NCBI RefSeq assembly: GCF_001421515.1
Contig: NZ_LMKM01000003.1
Coordinates: 188,966-252,965 of the forward strand
Reading direction: 5' to 3'
Source of the DNA: Pedobacter sp. Leaf216
Lineage (GTDB): Bacteria; Bacteroidota; Bacteroidia; Sphingobacteriales; Sphingobacteriaceae
DNA length: 64,000 nucleotides
This document shows positions 1 through 8,201 of this stretch, piece by piece. How positions within the stretch are numbered: position 1 is the stretch's first letter; every line of letters starts with the position of its first letter. A model generated the notes under the pieces. That model worked only from the letters and a program-made list of their open reading frames with translations. It did no database searches and was not told the DNA's origin. The translations under genes were made by a program, and so were the position numbers.

Positions 1-324
1 TTCGGTTTAATCTCTTTTGTAGCTACACAAAGAACGCGTGAGGTAGCCATCCGTAAGGTTTTGGGTGCTTCTACAATAGAATTGGTTAAAATGTTAAATG
101 GTTCATTTCTGCTGGTGGTTTTTATTGCCAACTTGGTGGCCTGGCCACTGGCATATTTATTTGTTTCCAAGTGGTTGGCTAGCTTTAGTTACCGTATTGA
201 TCTTAACATCTGGCCATTTATACTTGCTATGGTTGTTTCTATGGTGATTACATTAATAACAGTAAGCATCCGATCTTACAAAGCTGCGGTTGCCAATACC
301 ATTGATGCGTTAAAATATGAGTAA
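1..324 (+). CDS. ABC transporter permease, C-terminal fragment (FtsX/MacB type)
   Basis: The reading frame is open from the first base, so this is the last 107 residues of a gene that begins upstream. It carries the end of an FtsX-type permease domain: a cytoplasmic TREVAIRKVLGAS coupling motif, then two hydrophobic segments and the tail ending NTIDALKYE. The same motif order and an almost identical tail (DPVNALKYE) close the next gene, so the two are paralogues in tandem. The family consists of MacB-like inner-membrane proteins that use ATP hydrolysis by a partner subunit to drive export or periplasmic work. The substrate cannot be told from this fragment. Confidence 0.85.
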   Translation, partial: FGLISFVATQRTREVAIRKVLGASTIELVKMLNGSFLLVVFIANLVAWPLAYLFVSKWLASFSYRIDLNIWPFILAMVVSMVITLITVSIRSYKAAVANTIDALKYE

Positions 325-381
325 GATCTGCGGACAGCGTTTGGCGTAAGGTGATAAATCCACGGCCTGATCGAACGCTTT

Positions 382-2820
382 ATGCTCAACCTTAAAAATA
401 TGTTCAGATTAAATTTAAAAATCGCCTGGCGAAACCTCTGGAAAAACAAAATCTACGCAGCTATAAATATCGGTGGATTGGCATTGGGTTTAACCGCCTT
501 CCTGTTAATGTTGTTGTATATCAACCACGAAGAGAGTTACGATACATGGTCGTCTGATCTGCAAAATGTTTATCAAATCCGTGAAAAGCATGAGTTTTTC
601 ACACCCGATAATAAAGATCACTGGCAAGAGATCAGCAATTCTCGTGTAGCAGGAATTATAAAACAAAATGTGCCGCAATTTACAGCCGTTACAAAGGTAG
701 ATTCGGAATGGGGAAATGGCTTTTCGGTTAAGATCGATCATGCCGACCCCATATTAATTAAGGCTATCAAAGATGCTGATACTGCATTTTTTAATGTTTT
801 CCCATACAAATTTATTCAGGGTGATAGAGAAAGAGCTTTAAAGGAACCTAATACAGTTGTTTTAAAGCAAAGCCTGGCCATTAAACTCTATGGAACCGAC
901 CATGTACTGGGAAAAGAATTTAAATTGGTGAGATGGCGGGATGATAAAGGCACACCGATGAAGATTACCGGCGTTGTAGCCGATGTAAATACGCCCGAAA
1001 GTGTAACCTTTAATGCCATCAGCCATACTGGCGATCAGGATCACGATCCCGATCAGCCGGGAAGTTCCCATTACAACCAGGTATATGCCAAATCTGCAAG
1101 CAAAGTAGATACCTTGGCGGCAAATAACAGTTTACAAAAAGTATATATAGATTATAAGAAAAAGTCATTTGCCGAGCAAAACATCAATTTTAAAGACATT
1201 TATAAGGATGGAAAAAGGCCAGGCCTTAAAGCAATTGCCCTTAAAGATGTTCATGCCAATCCACCGTTTGCAATTAATTGGTTAACAAAGCTCAAACCAG
1301 TAATCGGGATCTCTATTTTTTTACTGCTTGTATCCATTATAAACTTTGTTAATCTTGCAACTGCACAATCAGTACAAAGGGCTAAAGAAGTTGGGGTGCG
1401 GAAAGTGCTTGGCTCATATAAAAAACAACTTGTAAGTCAGTTTTTGATAGAATCGGCACTGCAAAGTATAATTTCATTGTTTTTAAGCATTATTTTAATT
1501 GAAGTACTTTTGCCTGCATTTAACCACCACTTCAATGTTGAACTGAGTTTTTGGTACAACGATCATTTGCTCATGTTAATGATCCAGCTTGTGGCGCTTT
1601 TTGCATTTGTTACACTTCTGGCAGGTTTTTATCCGGCATGGGTATTATCTAATTATAACCCTGTTGCTGTGCTAAAAGGCAATTATGGAAACAGTTTAAA
1701 AGGCATGGCTTTGCGTAACGTGCTTGTTGTTTTTCAGTTTATCATTTCGGTAACATTCATCATTGCAATTGGTGTGATGCAGCTGCAGACGAAATACATC
1801 AGCAATAAAGATTTAGGCTTTGAGCGCGATCGGTTAATTAATCTTCAAACTGGATACGAGCAAAATTTTGCCGATAAGATAAGACGTATTCCAGGTGTTC
1901 AATACGTATCTACAACTACCCAGGTGATGGGAAATGCCTTTAACAACAAAAGTGAAATTATTTATAAGGGCCAAACCTTTAACCTTAACGGGGTAAGCGT
2001 TAGCATGGATGCCTTACAAACCCTTGGTGTAAAACTGGTATCAGGAAGATTGTTTGCTAAAGAATATAAACAGGATACCATCAACGCAGTGATTCTTAAT
2101 GAGGCTGCGGCAAATTTACTGGGCAAAAATATGGTTGGAAAAACCTATAATAAGGTAAATTATGATAACAAAATCATTTCATTTCAAATTGTTGGGGTGA
2201 TTAAAGATTACCATAACGAAGGCTTTGATAAAACGGTGCTCCCTACAGTTTATAAGGTAACCAAATTAGGTGGTACCTCTAATACAAATAACCTACTGGT
2301 ACGCTTTGAAACCAAAAATTATAAAGGCATTATTAACAACATTCAAAACGAATGGAGAAAACTCTATCCCGATTTTCCTTTGCATTATCAATCCATGGAT
2401 GAAGCTTTTTCAAACGTGCTTGAAGAAAATAATCGCTTTATGAATATGATTATCCTCTTCAGTGCGGTTTCAGTTTCATTATCATTACTCGGTTTATTTG
2501 CACTTTCTACTTTTATAGCCAAACGCCGTACCAAAGAAATAGCTGTAAGAAAAATTTTGGGTGCATCTAATGTTCAGATTGTAAATTTATTGAATAAGTC
2601 ATTCTTAATTCTGGTTATTATAGCCAATTTAATCAGCTGGCCCATAGCTTACATTTTAATTAAAAGATGGCTCCAAGGCTTTGCCTATCGGATTGAAATG
2701 CCTATTTTTCCTTTTTTGCTTGCAACCGCAGTTTCAATTATAATAGCTGTTTTAACAGTAACCATTCAGGCACGTAAAGCAGCAATAGGCGATCCGGTAA
2801 ATGCCCTAAAATATGAATAA
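382..2820 (+). CDS. ABC transporter permease, MacB/FtsX type with two permease domains
   Basis: This is a complete 812-residue protein. A first membrane segment (about residues 28-46) is followed by a MacB-like periplasmic core, a cluster of membrane segments at about 305-430, a second periplasmic domain, and a final FtsX domain with the TKEIAVRKILGAS coupling motif near residue 715. Tandem double-FtsX permeases of this length are common in Bacteroidota. It follows a paralogous permease by 57 bases, and its ATPase lies 74 bases downstream, so the three probably form one export system. The ATG at 400 is an equally good start because the conserved N-terminus begins MFRLNLKIAWRNL. The substrate is unknown. 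Confidence 0.9.
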   Translation: MLNLKNMFRLNLKIAWRNLWKNKIYAAINIGGLALGLTAFLLMLLYINHEESYDTWSSDLQNVYQIREKHEFFTPDNKDHWQEISNSRVAGIIKQNVPQFTAVTKVDSEWGNGFSVKIDHADPILIKAIKDADTAFFNVFPYKFIQGDRERALKEPNTVVLKQSLAIKLYGTDHVLGKEFKLVRWRDDKGTPMKITGVVADVNTPESVTFNAISHTGDQDHDPDQPGSSHYNQVYAKSASKVDTLAANNSLQKVYIDYKKKSFAEQNINFKDIYKDGKRPGLKAIALKDVHANPPFAINWLTKLKPVIGISIFLLLVSIINFVNLATAQSVQRAKEVGVRKVLGSYKKQLVSQFLIESALQSIISLFLSIILIEVLLPAFNHHFNVELSFWYNDHLLMLMIQLVALFAFVTLLAGFYPAWVLSNYNPVAVLKGNYGNSLKGMALRNVLVVFQFIISVTFIIAIGVMQLQTKYISNKDLGFERDRLINLQTGYEQNFADKIRRIPGVQYVSTTTQVMGNAFNNKSEIIYKGQTFNLNGVSVSMDALQTLGVKLVSGRLFAKEYKQDTINAVILNEAAANLLGKNMVGKTYNKVNYDNKIISFQIVGVIKDYHNEGFDKTVLPTVYKVTKLGGTSNTNNLLVRFETKNYKGIINNIQNEWRKLYPDFPLHYQSMDEAFSNVLEENNRFMNMIILFSAVSVSLSLLGLFALSTFIAKRRTKEIAVRKILGASNVQIVNLLNKSFLILVIIANLISWPIAYILIKRWLQGFAYRIEMPIFPFLLATAVSIIIAVLTVTIQARKAAIGDPVNALKYE

Positions 2821-2894
2821 AACTGCGTGTAGTGCTTCTCTTATGTCGATAAATCGATGCCTTCACTCAACGCATATCACCTAACACACAAAAT

Positions 2895-3578
2895 ATGATA
2901 CAATTAACCAACATCGAAAAATATTACGCCAACAAAGGCATTAAAAATTATGTGCTCCGTTTAGTTACTACAACCATTAAACAGGGAGAGTTTGTTTCCA
3001 TTATGGGCCCTTCTGGAGCCGGCAAATCTACCTTGCTGAACATTATTGGCATGTTGGAGGAGCCTACTTATGGAACCTACGAATTTTTAGGTGAAAATGT
3101 AACCTCGCTGAACGAACGCAAACGCATTGAACTTTACCGTAACCATATCGGTTTTGTATTTCAGGCTTATCATTTAATTGATGAAATGACGGTTTACGAA
3201 AATATAGAAGCACCATTGCTGTATAAAAAAGTGGGTAGCTCAGAACGTGCAAGCAGGATTGCAGATCTGCTGGATCGTTTTAATATTGTGGCCAAGAAAG
3301 ATCTGTTTCCGAACCAGCTTTCTGGCGGACAACAGCAATTAGTAGGTATTGCAAGGGCATTGGCAGCCCAGCCATCCATTATTTTGGCAGATGAGCCTAC
3401 CGGAAACCTTCAATCTGCACAGGCTGAAGAAATTATGGAACTCTTTAAAAAATTGAATCAGGAAGATGGAATTACCATTATCCAGGTAACACATTCAGAG
3501 AAAAATGCACAGTACGGAAACAGGATTCTGCACATTGCCGATGGTGTAGTGAAAGAGGATTTAGCCGTATTAAGTTAG
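2895..3578 (+). CDS. ABC transporter ATP-binding protein (MacB/LolD type)
   Basis: This 227-residue ATPase has Walker [10 protein letters not shown] (38-46), a Q-loop at VFQ (88-90), signature LSGGQ (142-146), Walker B IILADE (162-167) and an H-loop in VTHSE. It belongs to the family that pairs with FtsX-type permeases. Its position just after two such permeases on the same strand marks it as their energy source. One oddity is the signature continuation [15 protein letters not shown], where [15 protein letters not shown] is usual: the Arg after the signature is Leu. Family assignment is firm; the transported substrate is not known. Confidence 0.92.
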   Translation: MIQLTNIEKYYANKGIKNYVLRLVTTTIKQGEFVSIMGPSGAGKSTLLNIIGMLEEPTYGTYEFLGENVTSLNERKRIELYRNHIGFVFQAYHLIDEMTVYENIEAPLLYKKVGSSERASRIADLLDRFNIVAKKDLFPNQLSGGQQQLVGIARALAAQPSIILADEPTGNLQSAQAEEIMELFKKLNQEDGITIIQVTHSEKNAQYGNRILHIADGVVKEDLAVLS

Positions 3579-3630
3579 CCCAACATCAAATTTTTTTAGG
3601 TAAAGGCAGTGTTGAAATTTAACAATTTCT

Positions 3631-3660
3631 AGCTGTGTTTACCCATATTTAGCTGTGGTT
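3631..3660 (+). promoter_or_regulatory. Direct repeat AGCTGTGKTT upstream of the binding-protein gene
   Basis: AGCTGTGTTT (3631-3640) and AGCTGTGGTT (3651-3660) lie exactly 20 bases apart, about two helical turns, just upstream of the -7 box at 3665. The spacing suits an activator or repressor site. This is inference from position and repetition only. Confidence 0.4.
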
Positions 3661-3664
3661 AAAT

Positions 3665-3672
3665 TACCTTTG
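3665..3672 (+). promoter_or_regulatory. -7 box TACCTTTG, four bases before the start codon
   Basis: This matches the Bacteroidota -7 consensus TAnnTTTG exactly and ends four bases before the ATG at 3677, which predicts transcription starting at or next to the start codon. No clear -33 TTTG is seen at the usual distance. Confidence 0.55.
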
Positions 3673-3676
3673 CCTC

Positions 3677-4474
3677 ATGCAAAAATCATTCACCGATCAG
3701 ATGGCGAGGGAAATCACTATTAATTTTCCACCGAAAAGGATTATTTCTATCGTTCCATCACAAACTGAATTGCTGTTTGATTTGGGGTTAGATCAAGAAA
3801 TTATCGGATTAACCAAGTTTTGCATCCATCCGATAGATAAATTTGCCAAAAGAATTAAAGTAGGAGGTACAAAAAAACTGAATATCGATTTAATCAAAGA
3901 TTTAAAGCCCGATTTGATTATTGGCAATAAAGAAGAAAACACACAAAGTGATATAGAAGAGCTTGCTGAAGATTTTCCGGTTTGGATGAGTGATATTTTT
4001 ACTTTGGAAGATGCGATAAAAACCATTGCTGAGGTAGGCGCTTTGGTAGATCGGGAGCCTGAAGCAGCATACCTTAACCATTTAATTTCTGCCGGGTTTA
4101 ACGACCTTAAAACCCTTGCCCTTCAATACGGTATCGATAAAAAGGTAGCTTACCTCATCTGGCGTAAACCTTACATGGTAGCGGGTAAAAATACATATAT
4201 CGACGATATTTTACTGATCAATGGAATGACGAATGTAATTAAACAAGACCGTTATCCATCAGTTACACTAGAAGAACTGAAAGCTTTAAACTGCGAATTA
4301 ATTCTACTGTCATCCGAACCGTATCCCTTTGGCGAAAAACACATGCAAGAAATAAAAGAAGCTATTCCCAACGCCAAAATTATCTTAGTTGATGGTGAGA
4401 TGTTTAGTTGGTACGGAAGTAGGTTGGTTAAAGCCGTTCAATACTTTTTTGAATTCCAAAAACAACTTTATTAG
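3677..4474 (+). CDS. Helical-backbone metal receptor / BtuF-like substrate-binding protein without a signal peptide
   Basis: This 265-residue protein has the two-lobed layout of class III binding proteins for cobalamin, haem or siderophores: PKRIISIVPSQTELLFDLG at the N-terminus, a LKPDLIIGNKEEN strand-loop, and a C-terminal lobe. Such proteins normally act in the periplasm and hand ligand to an ABC importer. Here there is no signal peptide or lipobox; the protein starts with MQKSFTDQMAREITINFPP, and no membrane or ATPase partner adjoins it. It may therefore be cytoplasmic, or the start may be mis-set, although no upstream start in frame gives a hydrophobic leader. The promoter lies immediately before the ATG. 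Confidence 0.8.
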   Translation: MQKSFTDQMAREITINFPPKRIISIVPSQTELLFDLGLDQEIIGLTKFCIHPIDKFAKRIKVGGTKKLNIDLIKDLKPDLIIGNKEENTQSDIEELAEDFPVWMSDIFTLEDAIKTIAEVGALVDREPEAAYLNHLISAGFNDLKTLALQYGIDKKVAYLIWRKPYMVAGKNTYIDDILLINGMTNVIKQDRYPSVTLEELKALNCELILLSSEPYPFGEKHMQEIKEAIPNAKIILVDGEMFSWYGSRLVKAVQYFFEFQKQLY

Positions 4475-4550
4475 TTATTGGCAATTATATTTTGGTAATT
4501 TGTAGCAAAAGGTTAAATCATCCCGTTAACAGTAAAACAAAATAATATCC

Positions 4551-4853
4551 ATGAAAAAAATATTGACGTTATCCCTGTTTATAGCCGTAATTTCTGGCTG
4601 TAGCCCATTGAAAAATGCAAACTCAGGAGCTACTGTAACGGCGAGTGGAACTCTTCAAAAGTTAGGAATGAGTACTTTTCAATATGGTACGCACTTGTTA
4701 AAAACAGAAAATAAAACTTACGCTTTAAAAAGTGGGTCTATAAATCTTGATACCTATTTAGATAGAAAGGTAACCATTAAAGGAAGAAAAGTTGTTGGTT
4801 ATCCGGTTGATGGCGGACCAGAATTGATTGATGTTACACTGGTTAAGTTTTAA
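4551..4853 (+). CDS. Small lipoprotein of unknown function
   Basis: This is a 100-residue protein with a lipoprotein signal peptide: charged MKK, a hydrophobic stretch, and lipobox VISGC with the lipidated Cys at 17. The mature part is about 80 residues with alternating strands (KTYALKSGSINLDTYLDRK, then a VTIKGRKVVGY segment), suggesting a small beta barrel of the kind that binds ligands or pads an envelope complex. I do not recognise the family. It stands alone between the binding-protein gene and the tRNA genes, on the same strand. Confidence 0.75.
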   Translation: MKKILTLSLFIAVISGCSPLKNANSGATVTASGTLQKLGMSTFQYGTHLLKTENKTYALKSGSINLDTYLDRKVTIKGRKVVGYPVDGGPELIDVTLVKF

Positions 4854-4966
4854 GTTGAGATGATAGGGCAAGAGAAGTTGTGGTTAACGATTTTTCTCGC
4901 TGATAATGATTTGCGCGGCACTTCCAACTCCAATTAAATTCTGTATTTCATAAAGTAACGCAAAAA

Positions 4967-4996
4967 TTTGATTATTCAATTTAGTTTCTATCTTTG
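4967..4996 (+). promoter_or_regulatory. Promoter of the first tRNA-Leu
   Basis: TTTG (4967-4970), an 18-base spacer and TATCTTTG (4989-4996) match the Bacteroidota -33/-7 consensus. The tRNA begins 22 bases after the -7 box. The second copy has a near-identical promoter. Confidence 0.75.
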
Positions 4997-5017
4997 CAAT
5001 CCTTAAAACATCCTAAT

Positions 5018-5099
5018 GCGGAAGTGGCGTAATTGGTAGCCGCACCAGACTTAGGATCTGGCGCTTCACGGCGTGGGGGTTCGAGTCCCTTCTTCCGCA
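5018..5099 (+). tRNA. tRNA-Leu (anticodon TAG), copy 1
   Basis: The acceptor stem GCGGAAG pairs with CTTCCGC (5092-5098), followed by discriminator A. The anticodon stem CCAGA/TCTGG encloses loop CTTAGGA, giving anticodon TAG. A long variable arm (CGCTTCACGGCGT) marks class II tRNA-Leu. The T arm contains TTCGAGT. The CCA end is not fully encoded. Confidence 0.96.
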
Positions 5100-5106
5100 C
5101 AAAAAC

Positions 5107-5141
5107 AAAAGCCGTTCTGATTAATTCAGAACGGCTTTTTT
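5107..5141 (+). terminator. Rho-independent terminator after tRNA-Leu copy 1
   Basis: The stem GCCGTTCTGA / TCAGAACGGC is followed by a T run, directly downstream of the tRNA. Confidence 0.85.
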
Positions 5142-5258
5142 ATGGTCCTGAGTCATCCTAAATATTGAAAAAGCCTTGGTTATTGAAATTTTTCTGCTTA
5201 AAAATTAAACAGTTAGCGGTTTTAGATGGAAATAATCAATAAAATATTGTTATTGCCT

Positions 5259-5288
5259 TTTGATTATTCAATCTTGTTTCTATCTTTG
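5259..5288 (+). promoter_or_regulatory. Promoter of the second tRNA-Leu
   Basis: TTTG (5259-5262), an 18-base spacer and TATCTTTG (5281-5288). The sequence around it (TTTGATTATTCAAT, then TTTCTATCTTTGCA) repeats that of the first copy, so promoter and tRNA were duplicated together. Confidence 0.75.
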
Positions 5289-5310
5289 CAGTCCTTACAA
5301 CATCCTAACT

Positions 5311-5392
5311 GCGGAAGTGGCGTAATTGGTAGCCGCACCAGACTTAGGATCTGGCGCTTCACGGCGTGGGGGTTCGAGTCCCTTCTTCCGCA
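5311..5392 (+). tRNA. tRNA-Leu (anticodon TAG), copy 2
   Basis: It is identical over its full length to the copy 293 bases upstream, with the same stems, anticodon TAG and long variable arm. Only the flanks have diverged. Confidence 0.96.
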
Positions 5393-5406
5393 CAACAAGA
5401 TAAAGG

Positions 5407-5443
5407 CCGTTTCGATTTAAACATCGAAACGGTTTTGTTTTTA
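5407..5443 (+). terminator. Rho-independent terminator after tRNA-Leu copy 2
   Basis: The stem CCGTTTCGAT / ATCGAAACGG has a short loop and a following TTTTGTTTTT tract. The hairpin differs from that of the first copy although the tRNAs are identical. Confidence 0.85.
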
Positions 5444-5558
5444 AAAACATTGATTAATAAAAATTGATGTGCTGTTTTAATTGAAGTGATATGTTTCGTT
5501 TGTCTCATATCTCCATCATCAACTCTAATCGCACATCTCAATATCATATCTCAAAAAA

Positions 5559-6908
5559 ATGAATATTACACAGGAAAAAACCGGCAACTTAAATGCTGTT
5601 GTAAAAATCAAAATCGCACCTGCTGATTACTCTGGAAAAGTAGAGAAAGCCATTAAAGATCAAGCTAAAAAAGCACAATTACCTGGTTTCCGTAAAGGAA
5701 TGGTTCCTGCTGCCCATATTAAAAAAATGTATGGCAAAAGTATCCTGGTAGAAGAGGTTAACAACCTGTTAAACGATACTTTATCAAATTACATTGCTGA
5801 ACAAAAATTAGAGATTCTAGGTCAGCCACTGCCTAAAATGGATGATGAGCGCGAATTCAAATGGGACAATACTGATGATTTCGAGTTTGATTATGAGTTG
5901 GGTTTAGCACCTGCTTTTGATGTAAATGTTTCATCTAAAGATAAATTTACTGAGTACGTGGTTAAAGCTGATCAGGAAACTTTAGAAAGCCGCATTAAAA
6001 ACATCCGTCGCAGTTATGGTAAAATGACTAACCCTGAAGTTGCTGCCGATGATGATGTTCTTTATGCAGAATTAACCCAGGTTGATGCAGATGGTGCAAC
6101 TGTTGAAGGTGGTATAACCAGCACTGCAAGTGTTCGTTTAGATCAGATTAAAGATAAAAAAATCCTTAAATCGTTAATCGGTTTAAAGAAAGATGATGAA
6201 GTAACTATCGATATTCAAAAAGCATTTGACGATGCTACGGTTATTTCTAAAGCTTTAAATATTTCTGAAGAAGAAACTGCTGAATTGAAAGCAAACTTTA
6301 AACTTCATGTAAAAAACGTAAACCGTTTAGAAGAATCGGAATTAAACCAGGAGTTTTTTGATAAAATATTTGGTGAAGGTGTTGTAACTGACGAAGCAGG
6401 ATTCAGAGCTAAAATAACTGAAGAAGTAGAAAGCATGTTTAAACAAGATGCTGAACGTAAATTATCGAACGATATTTACGAAGCACTTTTAGTAAAACAC
6501 AACTTCGAATTGCCGGATGAATTTTTACGCCGCTGGTTAAAAGCAACAAATGAAAAATTAACCGACGAAGAACTGGCTGAAGGTTATGATGATTTTGCTA
6601 AAAACCTTAAATGGACTTTAATCGAAAATAAAATCATTAAAGATAACGCCATCGATATTAAATATGAGGATGTAGTTCAGGCAGCTAAAGCAAAATTAGA
6701 TGCACAGTTCAGAATGTACAGCCCAAGTCCACTTCCTGAAGATCAATTGGCTCAATATGCAGTTCAGTTTTTACAGGAAAAAGAAAATGCAAATCGTGTT
6801 TTCGAAGAAGTAAAAGCATTAAAAACTTTCGAACAAATCAAATCTATTGTTACTTTAGAACAAAAAGATATTGATTACGATAAGTTTATTGAGTTGGAGA
6901 AAAAGTAA
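5559..6908 (+). CDS. tig: Trigger factor
   Basis: This is a ribosome-associated chaperone that meets nascent chains at the exit tunnel. The N-terminal ribosome-binding signature GFRKGMVP is at residues 43-50, with the flanking helix AKKAQLP typical of the family. The middle region, where an FKBP-like prolyl isomerase sits in proteobacterial versions, is hard to recognise, as is usual in Bacteroidota. The C-terminal helical arms run from about residue 250 to the end. The length of 449 residues is normal. It lies upstream of clpP and clpX, its usual neighbours, but a small unrelated gene separates them here. Confidence 0.93.
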   Translation: MNITQEKTGNLNAVVKIKIAPADYSGKVEKAIKDQAKKAQLPGFRKGMVPAAHIKKMYGKSILVEEVNNLLNDTLSNYIAEQKLEILGQPLPKMDDEREFKWDNTDDFEFDYELGLAPAFDVNVSSKDKFTEYVVKADQETLESRIKNIRRSYGKMTNPEVAADDDVLYAELTQVDADGATVEGGITSTASVRLDQIKDKKILKSLIGLKKDDEVTIDIQKAFDDATVISKALNISEEETAELKANFKLHVKNVNRLEESELNQEFFDKIFGEGVVTDEAGFRAKITEEVESMFKQDAERKLSNDIYEALLVKHNFELPDEFLRRWLKATNEKLTDEELAEGYDDFAKNLKWTLIENKIIKDNAIDIKYEDVVQAAKAKLDAQFRMYSPSPLPEDQLAQYAVQFLQEKENANRVFEEVKALKTFEQIKSIVTLEQKDIDYDKFIELEKK

Positions 6909-6980
6909 TTAGCATGGGGCAGGGAGCGAAGAGCTTTTCATGCCTTAATGTATAATCGATTTAAAATCTTATTTTGCATG

Positions 6981-7337
6981 ATGGCAAAATTCAGATTTCA
7001 AGACTTGCTAATTTGGCAGAGAGCCATAGTTGTAGGTAATAAATTGATTGATATTTCTGAGAAATTAGAAGAAATAAAAAAGTTTAGATTCGCAGAGCAG
7101 CTTCGAGTAGCTGCTCTTAGCGTGTCTAATAACATTGCAGAAGGATCAGGCTCTAATTCTACAGCCGATTTTCGTAGATTCTTAAACTTTGCCCATCGAT
7201 CGGTTTTTGAAAATGCCAACATTATTTTGGTATTAAATTTAAGATTACTCGTTTCTGACAAGGATTTGGCAGATTTGTTAGAAGATTTGGATATTTTAGC
7301 AAGGATGATTTCGAGCTTTTCTAAAAGTTTAAAATAA
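6981..7337 (+). CDS. Four-helix bundle protein (23S rRNA intervening-sequence protein family)
   Basis: This protein of about 118 residues begins MAKFRFQDLLIWQRAIVV and contains the family's conserved blocks: F(Q)DL-x-W-x-R-A near the start and a NNIAEGSGSNS turn in the middle. The family was first seen encoded inside inserts in 23S rRNA genes. The molecular function is unsettled; its members form pentameric four-helix bundles. ATG codons at 6948 and 6978 are also in frame, but the conserved N-terminus fits 6981. It sits between tig and clpP, which are usually adjacent, so it looks like an insertion. Confidence 0.85.
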   Translation: MAKFRFQDLLIWQRAIVVGNKLIDISEKLEEIKKFRFAEQLRVAALSVSNNIAEGSGSNSTADFRRFLNFAHRSVFENANIILVLNLRLLVSDKDLADLLEDLDILARMISSFSKSLK

Positions 7338-7493
7338 TGGGCGTGCTATATTGTCATAAATTTTGATGTGGTATACTCTTTGTCTAAACCATTACATAAT
7401 TGAAATATTATTTATATTTTGGTTTTTATTATTCACGTAACGATGGGGAACTGGAGCTTAAAACTCTATGCTCTCTGCTAAAAAACTCACATA

Positions 7494-8201
7494 ATGAACA
7501 TAGATTCACAAGAATTCAGAAAATTTGCCGTTAAACATCAGGGGATTGGCGGTTTACATGTAGATAAATTTATTGCACAGGCTAATCTGAACCCTCAGAA
7601 CATGACGCCATATATTATAGAAGAACGCCAGATGAACGTAGCGCAAATGGATGTTTTTTCGAGATTAATGATGGACCGTATTATCTTTTTGGGAGATGCA
7701 ATTTATGATCAGAATGCAAACATTATTCAGGCTCAGTTATTGTTTTTGCAATCAACAGATGCAGATAGAGACATTCAGATCTACATTAACTCACCAGGCG
7801 GTTCAGTATATGCTGGTTTAGGTATTTATGATACTATGCAGTATATCCAGCCGGATGTTGCTACAATTTGTACCGGTATGGCTGCATCAATGGGTGCTGT
7901 TTTATTGGTTGCAGGAGCAGAGGGTAAACGTTCTGCCTTACCTCACTCAAGAGTAATGATTCACCAGCCATCAGGAGGTGCACAAGGTGTAGCATCTGAT
8001 ATGGAGATCAACTTAAGAGAAATGTTGAAATTGAAAAAAGAATTATACGATATCATTTCAGAGCACTCTGGTCAAACTTATGATTGGGTAGAGAAAGCAT
8101 CAGATCGTGATTACTGGATGAGTGCCGAAGAAGCCAAAGGATTTGGTATGATTGATGAAGTGTTATCGAGAAACGCAAGAAAAAATGGCGAAACAAAATA
8201 A
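7494..8201 (+). CDS. clpP: ATP-dependent Clp protease proteolytic subunit
   Basis: The catalytic triad is readable: Ser132 in GMAASMGA, His157 in SRVMIHQP and Asp206 in SDRDYWMS. The protein assembles into a tetradecameric barrel that degrades substrates unfolded by ClpX. At 235 residues it has an N-terminal extension of about 40 residues over the common 195-200 length, which may include a propeptide. Its end overlaps the clpX start by 17 bases, consistent with coupled translation and a fixed subunit ratio. Confidence 0.96.
   Translation: MNIDSQEFRKFAVKHQGIGGLHVDKFIAQANLNPQNMTPYIIEERQMNVAQMDVFSRLMMDRIIFLGDAIYDQNANIIQAQLLFLQSTDADRDIQIYINSPGGSVYAGLGIYDTMQYIQPDVATICTGMAASMGAVLLVAGAEGKRSALPHSRVMIHQPSGGAQGVASDMEINLREMLKLKKELYDIISEHSGQTYDWVEKASDRDYWMSAEEAKGFGMIDEVLSRNARKNGETK

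Noticed and set aside
2895..3578. Calling the first ABC ATPase LolD
   Set aside because: It follows two MacB/FtsX-type permeases and its signature region differs from the lolD-like gene at 19719, so a generic export ATPase is the safer name.
5226..5420. Open frame of 64 codons across the second tRNA-Leu
   Set aside because: It covers the tRNA and its promoter, has no domain, and the RNA gene explains the sequence.
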